From NCBI GenBank assembly GCA_009781635.1, contig WQXU01000007.1, positions 47,724 through 111,723 of the forward strand: a stretch of 64,000 nt of DNA, given 5' to 3'. Source of the stretch: Treponema sp. (lineage in GTDB: Bacteria > Spirochaetota > Spirochaetia > Treponematales > Breznakiellaceae). The notes under the pieces were generated by a model. That model was not told the origin of the DNA, did no database searches, and saw only the letters and a program-made list of their open reading frames with translations. Shown in pieces: positions 1 to 9,753 of the stretch; the stretch's first letter is position 1, and every line of letters starts with the position of its first letter. The position numbers and the translations under genes were made by a program.

Positions 1-414
1 TGTTTTCATGTGATCCCCGGAAAGAATTCCAAGACCGCCTGAGTAAATCGGAAGAGAGGCATCCATTCCGTATTCCATTGAGAAATACGCTATCACATCC
101 TGAGAGCTTCTGGCCCGATGATTGCTTTTATACCATGTTTCACCTTTTTTATAACGTTGAAACCTCTCATAAATTACATTTAAAGCAGCCAAATAGGAAT
201 CATCCTTGGCTGTCTGCGCAAGCCGTTCCTGGCTCACCATACCCAGAGTCCTTATAGGACTTTGCTGCGACCCGAGCCAGCAATCATAATCCAGCCTGAT
301 AAAAAGCTGAACCGCGTCATAATTCCAGGATAACCAGAGATTGCGGGCAATCTCTTCCAATGGCTTCAAAACTAATGGAAGTTTTGGCTTAACTGTATAT
401 GTGGATATGTTCAT
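1..414 (-). CDS. glgP: alpha-glucan phosphorylase, N-terminal part (truncated by window edge)
   Basis: Hand translation from ATG at 414 (-): MNISTYTVKPKLPLVLKPLEEIARNLWLSWNYDAVQLF...DVIAYFSMEYGMDASLPIYSGGLGILSGDHMKT, the characteristic N-terminus of the alpha-glucan phosphorylase family; not in ORF track because open at edge. Confidence 0.85.
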   Translation of the reverse strand, partial: MNISTYTVKPKLPLVLKPLEEIARNLWLSWNYDAVQLFIRLDYDCWLGSQQSPIRTLGMVSQERLAQTAKDDSYLAALNVIYERFQRYKKGETWYKSNHRARSSQDVIAYFSMEYGMDASLPIYSGGLGILSGDHMKT

Positions 415-516
415 ATATTGAGTTTATGAGGGGAAATGCTTTGTGTCAACGGTTTGTTGAGGTGTAAATTAATGGAAAATTTGTTAAATATAGAGGCAAA
501 GCATATAATATATATT

Positions 517-729
517 TTATTTAACTCCCTGGTCGATTGCATCAAACATATTTTGCATAAATTCTTCCAGTTTATAATCTTTAGTTCCGGATAAACGAGC
601 TAATTCAACTGTTGCTAAACGCTGTGCCAATGAAAGCTCTTCTTCCCGGCGGCTGTAGGTTGCAATATCCATAAGAACTGTATCACCTTCTCCATTTCTG
701 GTACTGGATGGCTTTATGATGGGTTTCAT
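517..729 (-). CDS. hypothetical small protein
   Basis: 70-aa ORF, no recognised family. Confidence 0.4.
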   Translation of the reverse strand: MKPIIKPSSTRNGEGDTVLMDIATYSRREEELSLAQRLATVELARLSGTKDYKLEEFMQNMFDAIDQGVK

Positions 730-942
730 AATATATATATTAAGCCCATTTTTTACACAATATTCAACACATAATAATCTGCAAATTATGTAATTTTACC
801 TTATTTCACTTTTTCCAACCCATGCATTTACCGCTAATATGACATTTTCTTTATCCGCCTGGCTGAGTTTAGACATACTTTTACATTATAACATTCGCTA
901 ATATCCAGATATAAAAACATTAATTTAATTTGACATTATTCC

Positions 943-970
943 GTTAATAACGTAATATTACGTAATTAAC
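943..970. promoter_or_regulatory. Near-perfect 28-bp palindrome, putative HigA operator
   Basis: gttaataacgtaatattacgtaattaac, 16 bp before the HigB-like ATG. Confidence 0.5.
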
Positions 971-985
971 GCAATAAAGGGTAGC

Positions 986-1264
986 ATGAATAAATTTAAA
1001 AACAAAATGACAGAGCGAATATTTTCTGGAGAGCTTGTAAAAGAAATTCCGGTTGATGTCATAAGAAGAGCGATTATTAAGCTGACTATGGTTGAAGCTG
1101 CAACGAATATCCGGGAACTTGCTACACCGCCTTCAAACCATCTGGAAAAACTAACAGGCAGCAGAAAGGAGCAGTGGTCGATACGGGTAAATGATAAATA
1201 TCGAATTTGCTTTAACTGGCATAACAACAGGGCCTGCGAAATAGAGTTTGTTGATTATCATTAA
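986..1264 (+). CDS. higB: HigB-like (RelE/ParE superfamily) toxin
   Basis: Sequence ...HLEKLTGSRKEQWSIRVNDKYRICFNWHNNRACEIEFVDYH is typical of HigB killer proteins; followed by XRE antitoxin. Confidence 0.85.
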   Translation: MNKFKNKMTERIFSGELVKEIPVDVIRRAIIKLTMVEAATNIRELATPPSNHLEKLTGSRKEQWSIRVNDKYRICFNWHNNRACEIEFVDYH

Positions 1265-1276
1265 GGAAGGAATTAA

Positions 1277-1588
1277 ATGGCAGAAAAAATAATAATTACT
1301 GTTGGAGATATTTTAAAAGAAGAATACCTTGATCCTATGGGGATTAGCGCTTATCGTTTAGCCCATGAAATAGGCGTTTCTACTTCTCTTGTATCGCAAA
1401 TAATACGCGGCGTAACGGCTATCTCTGCTGATGTAGCATGGCGGCTTGGTAAATTTTTTGATACCAGCGCTCAATATTGGTTGAATATGCAGGCTTCTTG
1501 TGACAGCAGGAAAATTGAAGAAAAATATGCCAAAATGAAAATAGAAATTTCATCTTATAAACAATTTATCAAGGTTGCTGCAGGTTGA
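1277..1588 (+). CDS. higA: HigA-like XRE antitoxin
   Basis: HTH ...ILKEEYLDPMGISAYRLAHEIGVSTSLVSQIIRG...; 12 bp downstream of toxin. Confidence 0.85.
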   Translation: MAEKIIITVGDILKEEYLDPMGISAYRLAHEIGVSTSLVSQIIRGVTAISADVAWRLGKFFDTSAQYWLNMQASCDSRKIEEKYAKMKIEISSYKQFIKVAAG

Positions 1589-1670
1589 GTATAACTATTG
1601 TTCTTAAAACTCGTTATATACAGGTTGCGCTTATACAACAAATATAAATTATCCTACAACCGCTGTTGTA

Positions 1671-2627
1671 TTATTCATTTTCTATCCAGAACGATACTGT
1701 ATTATTATTTTGTAACGCATTGAATTTATATGTGGTTCCGCTTATAAAAGCTTGCTCTTCAAATGTATATTCTGCTGATTGTGTTGTTGTTGTTGCAATT
1801 GTTGGTCTTGTTGCTCTTTCATAACCAAGTATGTATCTCTCAAAAGCTAATTGTTCTGCACTAGGTCCAATTGTTGAAGTTGTACTTCTTGAATATCTAA
1901 CTGTCACTGAATGTACACCTGCTTGTATATAAACTTCTTTTTCACTGATTTTGACCCCATTAATAGCAATAATAGTCAAATTATTACCTCCTTGAAAATC
2001 TACTGGATGGAATGGCAGGAGGTTATCATTATAAAACCAATCGTTGTTGACTTTTGTATAGTTGCCAGGTTTCATTTCATTTAAATAATAATACCCAGAA
2101 AAGTCACCAAAAATATAGCGGTTAAAAATAGTTTGCCGGAATTTGAATATATCTTCACCTGATTCTGTTCGCATATCAGGATCAATATCTGTTATTTTAC
2201 CATAAATTATAACACTACTAAGAGGATTATCAGCGAATGCATAATTTCCAATATACTCTATGCTTTTTGGAATGTATATGGAAGAAATATTTTTATTTCT
2301 GGCAAAATTATCAAAACCTCTCATCCTATTTGAATTTATTGCAGCTATTCTAGTCACTACAATATCATCGATTGTTTCAGGGATCACTATTTCTGCTGAA
2401 TCACCATGGTATTTTATAAGCGAAATTTCTTCCATCCTTTTTACAATTCTGCTTCCTCTATCATTCCATATTTCGATTTTTCTTATTCTATATGAAAATA
2501 ATCCATCTTTAGTTAAAAACTCAGTTTCGTATCGTGGATTTGGACCAGAGGCACAAGCCAGCCCAAGCATAATAAAAACAGCTAAAGTCAATACCGCAAT
2601 AACTCGCAGTGTCCATTTTCTCTTCAT
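1671..2627 (-). CDS. putative lipoprotein with LRR_5/BspA-like repeats
   Basis: Lipobox-like LGLACASG; IPKSIEYIGNYAFADNPLSSVII repeat. Confidence 0.6.
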   Translation of the reverse strand: MKRKWTLRVIAVLTLAVFIMLGLACASGPNPRYETEFLTKDGLFSYRIRKIEIWNDRGSRIVKRMEEISLIKYHGDSAEIVIPETIDDIVVTRIAAINSNRMRGFDNFARNKNISSIYIPKSIEYIGNYAFADNPLSSVIIYGKITDIDPDMRTESGEDIFKFRQTIFNRYIFGDFSGYYYLNEMKPGNYTKVNNDWFYNDNLLPFHPVDFQGGNNLTIIAINGVKISEKEVYIQAGVHSVTVRYSRSTTSTIGPSAEQLAFERYILGYERATRPTIATTTTQSAEYTFEEQAFISGTTYKFNALQNNNTVSFWIENE

Positions 2628-2777
2628 ACATAACTCCTTAAAGTTAATTTTTTATATTGTTACCTTCAATAATTATTTCACTTCTCAATATTTTCATATT
2701 ATTTATTAATATTTCAATGTTCCCTATAAAATTTACACGATACTTATATAAGTCCGCTGCCAACTTGATACTTGCTA

Positions 2778-4985
2778 TTACTGCCTTGTCCACACTGAAC
2801 TAGAACTTACTGGAGCAGTCGTGGTATATGTTCCTGGGGTTCCGTTGACAGGATCATCTACGTAAAATTTTGCTCGTAAGTCACCTGGGAATGATCTTAC
2901 ATCAAAATTACTCGATGTAATTGTACCTAATGTAACGCTTGTTAAATCAGTACAACCACTGAATGCATTACTACCGATACTCGTTACACTGTCAGGTATT
3001 GTGATACTCGCCAAACCAGCACAACCATAAAATGCGCTATTGCCAATACTCGTCACGCTTTCAGGTATTGAAATGCTCGTTAAGCCAGTGAAATAGGCAA
3101 ATGTTAAATTTTCTATACTCGTCATGCTATTGGGTATGGATATACTTGATAAGCCAGAACAATTGGCAAATGCTAAATTGCCTATACTCGTCACGCTGTC
3201 AGGTATTGTGATACTTGTTAAACCTGTACAACCGAGGAACGCTCCTCCACCAATACTCGTCACGCTGTCAGGTATTATGATACTTGTTAAACCAGTACAA
3301 CCAGCAAATGCCCCATTCCCGATACTCGTCACGCTGTCGGGTATTGTGATACTATTCAAATTGGTATAATAATAAAATCCTTCATCGCTTATCGCAATTA
3401 CCGGCAGATCGTTGTAGACAGCTGGTAAAAATACATCAGCGGCAGTTGCCAAACCTCTTGAAATCGAATATGCAGTTCCATTGTTTATCAGCATATATGA
3501 CAGTCCTGGTGTCTTAAGTACCAGAATGTTTTCTTTTCTCCAAGTCTGATTTTCTCCCGGGTTATCCATAACATATGTCCCTGCCCCTCCATCCTCAGCA
3601 AAGAACACTTCGCGTAAGTTTCCGGGAAATGAGCTAATACTAAAATTCGCCGAGTTGATAGTACCCAATGTTACACTCATCAAGCTAGTACAACCATAGA
3701 ATGCTCCACTGGATATATTTATTACACTGTCGGGTATTACAATACTTGTCAGATTAGAACAATCTCTAAATGCCCAATCACCTATGCTCATTACGCCGTT
3801 TTGTAAGGTAACATTTGTCAAACCTGTACAACCCCAGAACGCTCTTTCATCGATAATTGAGACACTATTGGGTATTGTAATGCTAACTAAGCCTGTACAA
3901 CCAAAAAATGAATATTCTCCAATACTTGTCACATAGTCGGGTATTATACTGTTCTTGCATCCAAGTACTAACATATTATCCGATAATCGTATTATACAAT
4001 TTCCTTCACTTTTATAAGTTGTATTACCACTATCTACAGTGATGCTTGCCAAGCCGGAGCAATCTTCGAACGCTCTACTAGCAATACTTGTCACACTGCC
4101 GGGTATTGTAATGTTCATCAAGCTGGAGCAGCCAGAGAATGCCCTATTGCCGATACTAGTTACGCTGTTGGGTATTGTGATACTTGTCAAACCTGTGCAG
4201 CCAAAGAACGCACTACTGCCGATACTAGTCACGCTGTCGGGTATTGTGATGTTCGTCAGGTTTATGCACCCGAAGAATACTCCATTATTGATACTAGTCA
4301 CGCTGTTGGGTATTGTGATATCTGTAAAGCTAGTGCAACCGTAGAACGCATACTGGCCAATACTCGTTACACTGTCGGGTATTGAAATGTTCGTCAAGCT
4401 GGAGCAACCCCAAAACGCATCATCACCGATACTAATCACACTATTAGGAATAATGATGCTTGTTAAGTTGATACATTTAGCGAATGCCGAATAGCTAATA
4501 CTAGTCACGCTATCAGGTATAATAATACTTGATAAACCAATGCAATTGGCGAATACCCCAGAGCCGATACTAGTCACACTGTCAGGTATTGTGATATCTG
4601 TTAAACCAGTGCAATAAAAGAATGCGCCTTCACCAATACTAATCACACTGTCAGGAATAATAATGCTTGTCATCTCGACATACCCGGCAAATCCGCCTTT
4701 GAGTGCATTAAAATCCGGCACGCCATCAACACTCCAAATTATTGTATCTAAATCAATTGAACCTATCTCAGTTACCGGTAACCCATTGTAAACAGCTGGA
4801 ATTACAACCACTGCGGCAATTTCCGTGCCTCTTGAAACTGAATACGCCGTTCCATCATTTATAAGTGTAAAAGCTAGTTCTGGTGTTGGGGATTGAAATG
4901 GAGGTTCTGGTTCGGAACAAGTTGTAACCAATAACACGAAGATTACCGTTAAAATTCCAATTAAATAAATTTTTTTTGTTTTCAT
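2778..4985 (-). CDS. BspA-type leucine-rich-repeat (LRR_5) surface lipoprotein
   Basis: Lipobox VTTCSE; many 23-aa repeats GCTGLTSITIPDSVTSIGxxAF. Confidence 0.9.
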   Translation of the reverse strand: MKTKKIYLIGILTVIFVLLVTTCSEPEPPFQSPTPELAFTLINDGTAYSVSRGTEIAAVVVIPAVYNGLPVTEIGSIDLDTIIWSVDGVPDFNALKGGFAGYVEMTSIIIPDSVISIGEGAFFYCTGLTDITIPDSVTSIGSGVFANCIGLSSIIIPDSVTSISYSAFAKCINLTSIIIPNSVISIGDDAFWGCSSLTNISIPDSVTSIGQYAFYGCTSFTDITIPNSVTSINNGVFFGCINLTNITIPDSVTSIGSSAFFGCTGLTSITIPNSVTSIGNRAFSGCSSLMNITIPGSVTSIASRAFEDCSGLASITVDSGNTTYKSEGNCIIRLSDNMLVLGCKNSIIPDYVTSIGEYSFFGCTGLVSITIPNSVSIIDERAFWGCTGLTNVTLQNGVMSIGDWAFRDCSNLTSIVIPDSVINISSGAFYGCTSLMSVTLGTINSANFSISSFPGNLREVFFAEDGGAGTYVMDNPGENQTWRKENILVLKTPGLSYMLINNGTAYSISRGLATAADVFLPAVYNDLPVIAISDEGFYYYTNLNSITIPDSVTSIGNGAFAGCTGLTSIIIPDSVTSIGGGAFLGCTGLTSITIPDSVTSIGNLAFANCSGLSSISIPNSMTSIENLTFAYFTGLTSISIPESVTSIGNSAFYGCAGLASITIPDSVTSIGSNAFSGCTDLTSVTLGTITSSNFDVRSFPGDLRAKFYVDDPVNGTPGTYTTTAPVSSSSVWTRQ

Positions 4986-5117
4986 TAAAAAATCCTTATT
5001 CTATTAGTTAATATAAACCACCTGTAAAAGTCATATGCATTTTCGTAAACACAAGTACTCCATCGTTAATAAATAGTTATTCTCACTTTTGAATATCCTT
5101 TATCAGAATTTACTGAA

Positions 5118-5138
5118 TACTGTGTACTGTGTACTGTG
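5118..5138. repeat. 7-bp tandem repeat (TACTGTG)x3
   Basis: tactgtgtactgtgtactgtg between divergent LRR and XRE genes. Confidence 0.85.
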
Positions 5139-5255
5139 TAACTTACGCATATAAATCTCCAAAACTACCTACTATAACTAATAGTATTATAAAATTCCAC
5201 TATTGCCAAGTGGTAATCTATAACCATTATCTTATTCTTACATAGGAGATAGTTA

Positions 5256-5609
5256 TTGTCGGAAACTATGGCACAGGCCAAAAGGCTATTAGCGATAAAT
5301 ATCAAAAAAATGAGAAAGAAATGGGGATTTTCACAAGAAAAACTGGCTGAAATTACTGATCTTTCCGCTCAAACCATTAGTGATATCGAAGGTTGCCGGA
5401 CATGGGTTAGCGATAAAACGCTGGAAAAGCTTGCCAGTGTTCTGAATGTAGATATTTTTCAGCTTTTTATACCTCAAAATGAAGATAGTACAGGAGACAC
5501 AAATTCAGTTTTATATAAAAGGCTTACTAAACTTGGAACCACAATAAAAGATGATATAGATAAAAGGCTGGAGCATTTCTATTCATCCGAAAAATCATTC
5601 TTTAAATAA
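5256..5609 (+). CDS. XRE-family transcriptional regulator
   Basis: HTH_3 motif KWGFSQEKLAEITDLSAQTISDIEGCR. Confidence 0.85.
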   Translation: MSETMAQAKRLLAINIKKMRKKWGFSQEKLAEITDLSAQTISDIEGCRTWVSDKTLEKLASVLNVDIFQLFIPQNEDSTGDTNSVLYKRLTKLGTTIKDDIDKRLEHFYSSEKSFFK

Positions 5610-5665
5610 AAACCAGGTTGCCGTAACAGAGCAGTACACTATCCGAAATCTGCCATACAGACCTT

Positions 5666-5700
5666 CCGTTTAATTTGGAATCTAATTCCAAATTAAACGG
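5666..5700. repeat. Perfect 15-bp inverted repeat with 5-nt loop
   Basis: ccgtttaatttggaa tctaa ttccaaattaaacgg. Confidence 0.9.
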
Positions 5701-5748
5701 GTACTCACCTGCATTAAACCGTGGGTTCTGCAATATTCCGGTTAAAAT

Positions 5749-6114
5749 TTAATTTTTAACAAAGGAATTAAAAAATACATTCGTTCTTTCATCAAACCCT
5801 ACCGCAATAGATAAAGCATAACTTAACTCATTAAGTTTATCTTCTGAAAGAATACCAATATAATCAGTTAACCGGGTTTTTAAGATACTGATGAGTTCGT
5901 CACAGCGTATTGCGCTGATGTGTTTTAATCCTTCATTAACTCCAACCAGCACCTGTGTACTAAGACCCTCGTAATTGGTGTACACGGGCGCGCATATTAA
6001 GGTTGAATATGTATTATCAATTAGTTCCTGCCGTGAAACAATAACATATATTCTGTTTTTTTTCGTATCTGTTTTTGAACCGGAGAAAACACGGTAGAGC
6101 TCTCCGCGTTTCAT
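5749..6114 (-). CDS. MazF/PemK-type toxin
   Basis: MKRGELYRVFSGSKTDTKKNRIYVIVSRQELIDN..LICAPVYTN; overlaps upstream antitoxin by 4 bp. Confidence 0.75.
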   Translation of the reverse strand: MKRGELYRVFSGSKTDTKKNRIYVIVSRQELIDNTYSTLICAPVYTNYEGLSTQVLVGVNEGLKHISAIRCDELISILKTRLTDYIGILSEDKLNELSYALSIAVGFDERTNVFFNSFVKN

Positions 6115-6344
6115 AATACGTCCTGGAATTCCAGGTTTTCTTCAGCTTCATTATTAAAACGCTCTGCATTAGCCTTTATTATTTCTATATCGCGCTGCCT
6201 GCGTTCATGTTTTTTTAGCTCACTTATATAGTAGATAAGAGCAGTTTCTGTAAATTGAGAGATATTCATGTTTTTATTCACTGCCGCAATATCATTTAAT
6301 AATGACTTGGATAATGTAATTGACTTCTTTGTCTTTGTAATCAT
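6111..6344 (-). CDS. RHH-like antitoxin partner
   Basis: Small ORF directly upstream and overlapping the MazF-like gene; SITLSKSLLNDIAAVNKNMNISQFTETAL. Confidence 0.65.
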   Translation of the reverse strand: MITKTKKSITLSKSLLNDIAAVNKNMNISQFTETALIYYISELKKHERRQRDIEIIKANAERFNNEAEENLEFQDVL

Positions 6345-6399
6345 GCTACTAAAATACTACTTTTTTACTACTTTGTCAAATTATTTTTAACGGATCATC

Positions 6400-6936
6400 C
6401 TACATTAAAGGCAGCGTGCCGGGGATTTCGAAGGTGACTTTTTCTTTGTTAAAACCGTAATCATCAAAATCATAAGTCATTACCAGCAGGCTGGGGACTT
6501 CGGCCATGTTGGAAGTCCGCAAGCGGTGGTTGCTCCGGTACAGATCCGGATAAAAGACAAACAACCTGAACTCTACCTGGGTTGTGGATGAAGCGGCAAG
6601 ATATTTGCTGCTTTCTACCATGCCCTTGATAAATGAGTTTCTGTTAATGTGGTAATTGTAGTTTATGGTTGGCGATGGAATTTCGTATTTGTTGGGATTA
6701 TTAAAATCAACAGTTACAAGAATTTCCGCTTTAATTGAATCTATTTTATTTATTACCATGGAAGCCGTACCTGCGTTCGGAGACTGCGGTGCAAGGGGAA
6801 CAGGAGGAGCTTCCTGTCTGATTTCCGCGCTGGGCTCAATTGCAGGTTCATGCGAAACCGGCGCCGGGGTGCGGCAGGCTGATGATATCAAAATAATACA
6901 GAAAATTATTATCAAATTTATTGTTTTAACATACAT
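6400..6936 (-). CDS. lipoprotein, LEA14-like fold suspected
   Basis: Lipobox ISSACRT; DFNNPNKYEIPSPTINYNYHINRNSFIKG. Confidence 0.5.
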   Translation of the reverse strand: MYVKTINLIIIFCIILISSACRTPAPVSHEPAIEPSAEIRQEAPPVPLAPQSPNAGTASMVINKIDSIKAEILVTVDFNNPNKYEIPSPTINYNYHINRNSFIKGMVESSKYLAASSTTQVEFRLFVFYPDLYRSNHRLRTSNMAEVPSLLVMTYDFDDYGFNKEKVTFEIPGTLPLM

Positions 6937-6985
6937 ATATTAATTGTCGGAATATCGGCATAAATTATAAATTGTTCAGGCAGTC

Positions 6986-7020
6986 AAAAATAAGGCTGTC
7001 AGGGATAACCCGGACAGCCT
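6986..7020 (-). terminator. Rho-independent terminator of sigma-factor gene
   Basis: On - strand aggctgtc...gacagcct stem followed by ttattttt. Confidence 0.7.
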
Positions 7021-7043
7021 CCTTTTATTATACAAATGCCGCC

Positions 7044-7892
7044 TTATGCAACATATGCATTTAACTTTTCCGAACGTATGGGGTTTCGCAGCCTCATAAG
7101 CGCTCTTTCTTCAATCTGCCTTATGCGCTCCTTGCTCAAATTATACTTGGCGCCAATTTCCTTAAACGACATAGGCTGCCGTCCAAGGCCAAAATGCGAC
7201 CGGATAATATCCGCTTCATCCTTGTTAAGAGTGTTAAGAACAGTATCAATGTCGTCTTTCATCAAACTTTGTTCCATAGCCTGATCCGGCGCCATATATT
7301 GATTATCTTCGATAAAGTCCCTTAAAGGTAAATCACCTTCATTGGAAGCCGGAGCATCCAGTGAAAGAAATTCTCTGGAAATACAGATTAATTCCGAAAC
7401 ACGGGCCCTTGACATGTTTAAGAAATCCGCAATTTCACCGATTCTGACTTCAGTTGACTGCTGTCTTTCGATGATTTTTCCCGCTTTCTCAATTTTGACA
7501 AGGTCGGCAGCTCTGTTAACAGGGAGCCTTATAATTCTTGCTTTTTCGTACAGAGCGCTCATAATTGCCTGACGTATCCACCACACTGCATACGAAATAA
7601 AATGATAACCTTTATCAGCATCAAAACGATCCGCCGCATTAATCAAGCCAACGTTGCCTTCATTTATTAAGTCATCAAGCGGCAATCCAAGACCCTGATA
7701 CTTTTTTGCTATTGTGACAACAAAACGCAAATTTGCATTTATAAGCTTTTCTCTGGCTGCTTTGTCACCACCCGCCGCCGCAAGGGCGTATTTTTCCTCA
7801 TCTTCCCTGGTTAACAGGGGAATACGATTTATTTCCTTTAAATAAATCGCGAGGTTGTCTTCAACCTTTCTCTTCTTTTCTTTTACTGTCAT
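7044..7892 (-). CDS. sigma-70 family RNA polymerase sigma factor
   Basis: NLRFVVTIAKKYQGLGLPLDDLINEGNVGL..AADRFD..KGYHFISYAVWWIRQAI; region 4 LSKERIRQIEERALMRLR. Confidence 0.92.
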   Translation of the reverse strand: MTVKEKKRKVEDNLAIYLKEINRIPLLTREDEEKYALAAAGGDKAAREKLINANLRFVVTIAKKYQGLGLPLDDLINEGNVGLINAADRFDADKGYHFISYAVWWIRQAIMSALYEKARIIRLPVNRAADLVKIEKAGKIIERQQSTEVRIGEIADFLNMSRARVSELICISREFLSLDAPASNEGDLPLRDFIEDNQYMAPDQAMEQSLMKDDIDTVLNTLNKDEADIIRSHFGLGRQPMSFKEIGAKYNLSKERIRQIEERALMRLRNPIRSEKLNAYVA

Positions 7893-8026
7893 AATATCCC
7901 CCTTTTTATACTATTTACATAGCAAGAATCGTGCCATGTTATAATTAGAGGAATTTATGTTTTTTATTACTGCGTTTTTGATATTTTACTGTATTTATTA
8001 CGTATATTTTTATTTGTAAAAGGGAG

Positions 8027-8069
8027 AAATGACACATGCGTTTATAATGAAATAAAAAATGTGTCATTT
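8027..8069. promoter_or_regulatory. 11-bp inverted repeat upstream of HDOD gene
   Basis: aaatgacacat ... atgtgtcattt with 21-bp spacer. Confidence 0.45.
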
Positions 8070-8182
8070 TGATACACTTTTTGCAATTTATCATAATTTA
8101 TATTATGCATACAGCTTGAATTTACCGACAATAATTAATATGATCATTATATTATTTTGGAGAAATTGGGAGATTATTATTT

Positions 8183-9703
8183 ATGAATAACGAGCGTAGC
8201 TCGGCTGTTGGTTCCGCCCCCGAACTTGTTGTGGATGAAGAGAAAATCAAAAAAGCCATACAGTCCGGACTTCCTCTTACAATTACAACATATACTCTTC
8301 CAAAAGAAATCGAAATATATATCGAGCAAGTGGTGGATGCATTTCTGCGGCATATGAATCAGTTAAAATTAAAGGATTACATTATTTACTGTGTGCAGGA
8401 ACTTGTAGTTAACGCCAAGAAAGCAAATACAAAGCGCGTATTTTTTACAGAACGCGGTTTAAATATTAACAATGAAAAAGATTACGCTGCAGGAATGGTT
8501 GACTTTAAAGAAGAGACCATCGGCAATATTCAGCATTATCTGAAACTCCAGAAGGAAAAAGGCCTTTATATAAAAGTTGTTTTACAGGTAAAGAGAAACA
8601 CAATTAACATTGAAATACGCAATAACAGCACTGCCAATAAAATGGAACAGCTTAGAATTCAGGACAAGATGGCAAGATCAAGGCAGTATGACAGTATGGA
8701 AGACGCTTTCTCTTCTGTTCTTGATGATTCTGAGGGTGCGGGTCTTGGCCTTGTAATCCTTGTTTTAATGCTGAAGAAGATAGGGCTTAATGATGATGCG
8801 TTCACAATAAAATCAACCGATAAATGCACAATTGCAAGCATTTCCATTCCGCTTGATCAGGCAATGATAGAAAACATCTCGGTTCTTTCAGATGAAATTG
8901 TGCAAAATATAAACAGCCTTCCGCAATTCCCGGAAAATGTTCTGCATATTCAAAGGCTTATAAATGATCCAAGTTCTGACATGCCGACAATCGCAAGGCA
9001 AATTTCCATAGACCCGGCGCTTACTGCCGACCTGTTAAAGATTGTCAATTCTGCGCAGTACATGTTATCCAAGAAGGTCGAAAATATTTCTGATGCTGTG
9101 AAAATGATAGGCATAAAAGGAATTAAAAACCTGCTTTATTCTTATGGAACGCAAAAAGTTCTTGGCGACGATACTGTCGATAAAAAGAAACTCTGGGAAC
9201 ATTCGTACAGAACTGCCTTTTATGCCTATAACCTTATTAAGAACTTTAAAAATGACAATAACCTTCTTGAAGATGTTTATGTCAGCGGTATTTTACACGA
9301 TATGGGAAAAATTATTTTTTCCAATGTGCGTCCTGAGCTGCTCAACAAGATTAAGGGTTTCTGCTCAGATAAAAATGTTCCCGCATCGACATTCGAGGAT
9401 CTTTCCGCAGGCATGAACCACGCCGAGCTTGGCGCTTTAATCGCCGAGAAATGGAACTTCCCTGACAAGCTTGTAGCTGCAATTCGTTATCACCACGATC
9501 CGGAAGCTGCGCCGAAGGCCTGCAAGGATCTTGTAGACACAGTTTACCTTGCCAACATGTTCTGCGAGTACGAAAACGGCAATATCAATTTTGATCAGTT
9601 TGACCAGGGTCCCATGGAAAATTATAAATTTAATAGTAAAAAACAGATTGATGCTTTGCTGGAACGGCTCTCCAGGGGATTTATGAGGGAAGGTCAATTC
9701 TAG
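8183..9703 (+). CDS. HATPase-like N-domain + HDOD domain protein
   Basis: N-terminal kinase-like ATPase motifs (YCVQELVVNAKKAN...GAGLGLVIL) followed by HDOD domain (LPQFPENVLHIQRLINDPSSDMPTIARQISIDPALTADLLKIVNSA). Confidence 0.8.
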   Translation: MNNERSSAVGSAPELVVDEEKIKKAIQSGLPLTITTYTLPKEIEIYIEQVVDAFLRHMNQLKLKDYIIYCVQELVVNAKKANTKRVFFTERGLNINNEKDYAAGMVDFKEETIGNIQHYLKLQKEKGLYIKVVLQVKRNTINIEIRNNSTANKMEQLRIQDKMARSRQYDSMEDAFSSVLDDSEGAGLGLVILVLMLKKIGLNDDAFTIKSTDKCTIASISIPLDQAMIENISVLSDEIVQNINSLPQFPENVLHIQRLINDPSSDMPTIARQISIDPALTADLLKIVNSAQYMLSKKVENISDAVKMIGIKGIKNLLYSYGTQKVLGDDTVDKKKLWEHSYRTAFYAYNLIKNFKNDNNLLEDVYVSGILHDMGKIIFSNVRPELLNKIKGFCSDKNVPASTFEDLSAGMNHAELGALIAEKWNFPDKLVAAIRYHHDPEAAPKACKDLVDTVYLANMFCEYENGNINFDQFDQGPMENYKFNSKKQIDALLERLSRGFMREGQF

Positions 9704-9753
9704 TCTTTTTAAATGTATGCAGGATTATTTACTCAATTAGGGAATTATATGTG

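Noticed and set aside
958-1227. - strand ORF over higB
   Set aside because: Antisense to a well-supported toxin gene.
3124-4344. Antisense ORFs with regular repeats (ILVTLSGIVILVKPVQP...)
   Set aside because: Mirror of the LRR repeats on the true - strand gene; no start/RBS support.
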